A stretch of 64,000 bases of DNA from assembly GCF_002835805.1 (NCBI RefSeq), contig NZ_PISE01000015.1, forward strand, positions 62,001-126,000, given 5' to 3'. A program made the translations under genes and the position numbers. This stretch comes from Niallia nealsonii (lineage in GTDB: Bacteria; Bacillota; Bacilli; Bacillales; Cytobacillaceae). Position 1 is the stretch's first letter; each line of letters begins with the position of its first letter. Below the pieces are notes generated by a model that saw only the letters and a program-made list of their open reading frames with translations, had not been told where the DNA came from and searched no databases. This document shows, piece after piece, positions 62,153-64,000 of the stretch.

Positions 62153-62941
62153 TTAAATAGTTGTTAAAATTGTTGGCATTTTTGGGTCTGTATCTTTTAA
62201 ACTTACTTGTTCATTCAGCACAATGCCTTTGCTTTCTAATGTTTGTGCAACAGACATTCTTGCCAGTTCTTTCATATTATTATCCTGACTTAAATGGGCT
62301 AAATATATATGTTTGGTACGGTTGCCGATCACTTCACTCATAGCAATTGCAGCATCTTCATTTGAAACATGGCCTACATCGCTTAGTATTCTTCTCTTAG
62401 TATTCCAAGGATACCTGCCCATCCTAAGCATTTGCACATCATGATTGCTTTCAAATACATAGGAATCAGCATTGCTTATTATACCTTTCATTCGATCGCT
62501 GACATAACCTGTATCTGTAATCAATACAAGCTTTTTATCGCCTTCATGAAAGATATAAAACATCGGCTCCGCAGCATCATGAGAAACACCAAAAGACTCG
62601 ATGGACAAGTTTCCAAAAGTTTTTACTGTTTCCATACCAAAATGAAATCTTTGCTCTAAGGGGATTTCCCCAATATGTGAGCTCATAGCATTCCAAGTTT
62701 TTTCATTTGCATAAATAGGCAATTTATATTTGCGAGCAATAATTCCGACCCCTTTAATATGGTCGCTGTGCTCATGGGTTACTAAAATGCCAGTGAGCTT
62801 ATTCATTTTCCGGTTGACTTGCTCAAACAATGCTTCCATTTGTTTTCCGCTTAATCCTGCATCAACCAAAAATGAATATTCCTCACTTTCTACATAAATG
62901 GCATTGCCAGTACTCCCGCTTGCGAGAACACTAAACTGCAT
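62153..62941 (-). CDS. walJ: WalJ (YycJ) metallo-beta-lactamase-fold exonuclease
   Basis: 262-residue MBL-fold protein. ATG 62941 ([20 protein letters not shown]) is chosen because GGAGTGAG lies eight bases before it; the frame could extend to 62971 inside walI. The metal-binding motif is [15 protein letters not shown] (near residue 60), with further ligands in ITDTGYVS and [10 protein letters not shown]. YycJ/WalJ is a 5'-exonuclease linked to DNA mismatch repair and to the WalRK operon. It follows walI. Confidence 0.93.
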   Translation of the reverse strand: MQFSVLASGSTGNAIYVESEEYSFLVDAGLSGKQMEALFEQVNRKMNKLTGILVTHEHSDHIKGVGIIARKYKLPIYANEKTWNAMSSHIGEIPLEQRFHFGMETVKTFGNLSIESFGVSHDAAEPMFYIFHEGDKKLVLITDTGYVSDRMKGIISNADSYVFESNHDVQMLRMGRYPWNTKRRILSDVGHVSNEDAAIAMSEVIGNRTKHIYLAHLSQDNNMKELARMSVAQTLESKGIVLNEQVSLKDTDPKMPTILTTI

Positions 62942-62948
62942 TTTTTTC

Positions 62949-63749
62949 TCACTCCAATTTAATCTGTTCACTTTTTGTTTTTATTATTTGATTATCTAAC
63001 GCATTTACAAATAGATTTTCCCCGTTATCTAATAGAATAGACCAAGTTGGTGAAAGCACCTGTGTTGTGGAATATTGTTGGGAGTAGTAACCTAATTCCA
63101 CCTTTTTTATCTTGCTGTCATTATCAATATAGCTGTTTGTAAACAGTGTATAAATAGCATCTAATGGCCGACTAATATTTTCTTCTTCCTCAATTTCTTT
63201 AATATTTTCAAGAAATGTCTGTTCATAGGAAACTATTTTATTTTCTTCATTTAAATAAAAAGTCAATTTTCCATTTAAATTTTGATAAAAGGTTTTTCCA
63301 TTATATTGCTGATAGTAGGTAATAGTCTTATCTTTTTTTTCCCAGAAACGATATTGATTACCATTTAATATATGGCCTTCTATATATGTGGTTAAATCTG
63401 TTTCTTTAAATGGTTGTCCTATGCTTATCGGCTTTTCTAAAATAGACTGGAGAATATTGCTGTCAATAATAGTAACCTCTTGTCCTTTTAAAAGTCCTTT
63501 TTCCCATTTTGTTAATTCTTCTTTACTAAAGGTTTTAGATTTCGCCGACAAATATTGATCCTTTGCATTCTTAGGCAAGTCTTTTGGATATGTTATCCCA
63601 TATGATGATAATATATTTTCAGCTGAAGGGCCTTGTTTGTACTCAAATTGTTGAGATGACTCTTTAAGGCGCATATATTCATATATCAAATAAATATCAA
63701 GGACTAAAAAGGCAAGAATAAATATTGTCTTAATCTTATTCCAATCCAT
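62949..63749 (-). CDS. walI: WalI (YycI), regulator of the WalK sensor kinase
   Basis: 266-residue bitopic membrane protein with one N-terminal helix ([20 protein letters not shown]) and a large extracytoplasmic YycI domain. With WalH it binds and restrains the WalK histidine kinase that controls cell-wall metabolism. It overlaps the walH end by 14 bases. The middle [16 protein letters not shown] and the C-terminal [20 protein letters not shown] are typical of the family. Confidence 0.9.
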   Translation of the reverse strand: MDWNKIKTIFILAFLVLDIYLIYEYMRLKESSQQFEYKQGPSAENILSSYGITYPKDLPKNAKDQYLSAKSKTFSKEELTKWEKGLLKGQEVTIIDSNILQSILEKPISIGQPFKETDLTTYIEGHILNGNQYRFWEKKDKTITYYQQYNGKTFYQNLNGKLTFYLNEENKIVSYEQTFLENIKEIEEEENISRPLDAIYTLFTNSYIDNDSKIKKVELGYYSQQYSTTQVLSPTWSILLDNGENLFVNALDNQIIKTKSEQIKLE

Positions 63750-64000
63750 TATTCTTGCCTCCTGTATGTGAGGTTTCTATCTGATACCATTTTTCATCAT
63801 ATTCATAGAACCAGCTCGGCTGTATCCTTACAATGCTTTGCGAGTCTACCTGCATATCATAGCCCATCACAATATCCTGTATTTTTTCCATATCAATATT
63901 CTTTTGTTCTTTTAAATATTCAAGCACTTTTTGCCCAGACATCACTGTAGTGGTAGTAGTATCAAAATCCGTCCCAAAGGTACTAAGATTGCTTGTAATA
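63736..64000 (-). CDS. walH: WalH (YycH) C-terminal part (cut by window edge)
   Basis: The frame is open from the window edge to 63736 and encodes the last ~87 residues of YycH: TSNLSTFGTDFDTTTTTVMS then QPSWFYEYDEKWYQIET. Family identity rests on this tail and on its place directly before walI. WalH is the second negative regulator of WalK. It is incomplete only because the window ends. Confidence 0.8.
   Translation of the reverse strand, partial: ITSNLSTFGTDFDTTTTTVMSGQKVLEYLKEQKNIDMEKIQDIVMGYDMQVDSQSIVRIQPSWFYEYDEKWYQIETSHTGGKNNGLE

Noticed and set aside
1-64000. CRISPR arrays, tRNA or rRNA genes, insertion sequences with transposase
   Set aside because: No regularly spaced direct repeats with spacers, no tRNA cloverleaf, and no transposase frames were recognised.

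Overview
The window looks like the origin-proximal chromosome of a low-GC, spore-forming Bacillaceae (Bacillus/Niallia-like). Supporting signs are the walH-walI-walJ-htrC-rlmH order at the right end, an Mrp antiporter operon at the left end, spore-coat and Spo0M-like genes, PerR- and BirA-type operators, lysine and manganese riboswitches, and a DnaA-box cluster beside rlmH. I cannot name the species.

Left part (1-20.7 kb) is ordinary chromosome: mrpABC, a Usp-domain protein, a catalytic-domain-only tyrosine recombinase, selO, an SH3b secreted protein, PerR-type ahpCF, an ATP-binding regulator with a 21-bp minisatellite, a LysR / MetE-like / AAHS-transporter cluster, a half-length Spo0M-like gene, a manganese riboswitch whose gene is missing, and a lysine-riboswitch-controlled amino-acid ABC transporter.

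Middle part (20.8-59.8 kb) is the unusual region. The last codons of rlmH (GEPYHK-stop) and their flank recur five more times, all on the rlmH strand, at about 20.78, 25.36, 29.84, 29.89 and 33.75 kb. This is what repeated integration of staphylococcal-cassette-chromosome (SCC)-like elements at the rlmH 3' end would leave. The 26-kb segment next to rlmH carries the expected machinery: paired large serine recombinases (CcrA/CcrB-like), an A-family polymerase / small partner / helicase set like CCPol-MP-Cch2, DUF960 and RadC-like genes, a type I restriction system (hsdMSR), an McrBC-type system and two decayed genes of defence type. Beyond it lie three ccr-less segments of about 4-4.6 kb. One holds a nitronate-monooxygenase-like enzyme and small hypothetical genes, one a BirA-controlled bioY/acyl-CoA operon, and one spore-coat kinase/glycosyltransferase/epimerase genes. 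I infer a composite SCC-like island in a sporulating Bacillaceae.

Right part (59.8-64 kb) is the conserved flank: rlmH, DnaA boxes over a frameshifted CxxH/CxxC gene, the HtrA-like protease, walJ, walI and the end of walH.

Several genes carry lesions visible in the raw sequence: a UPF0489 gene, a QxK nuclease-like gene, a zinc-ribbon gene, the CxxH/CxxC gene, the N-terminus of the cassette polymerase and a small membrane protein. Each is either real decay or a sequencing error; reads would decide.
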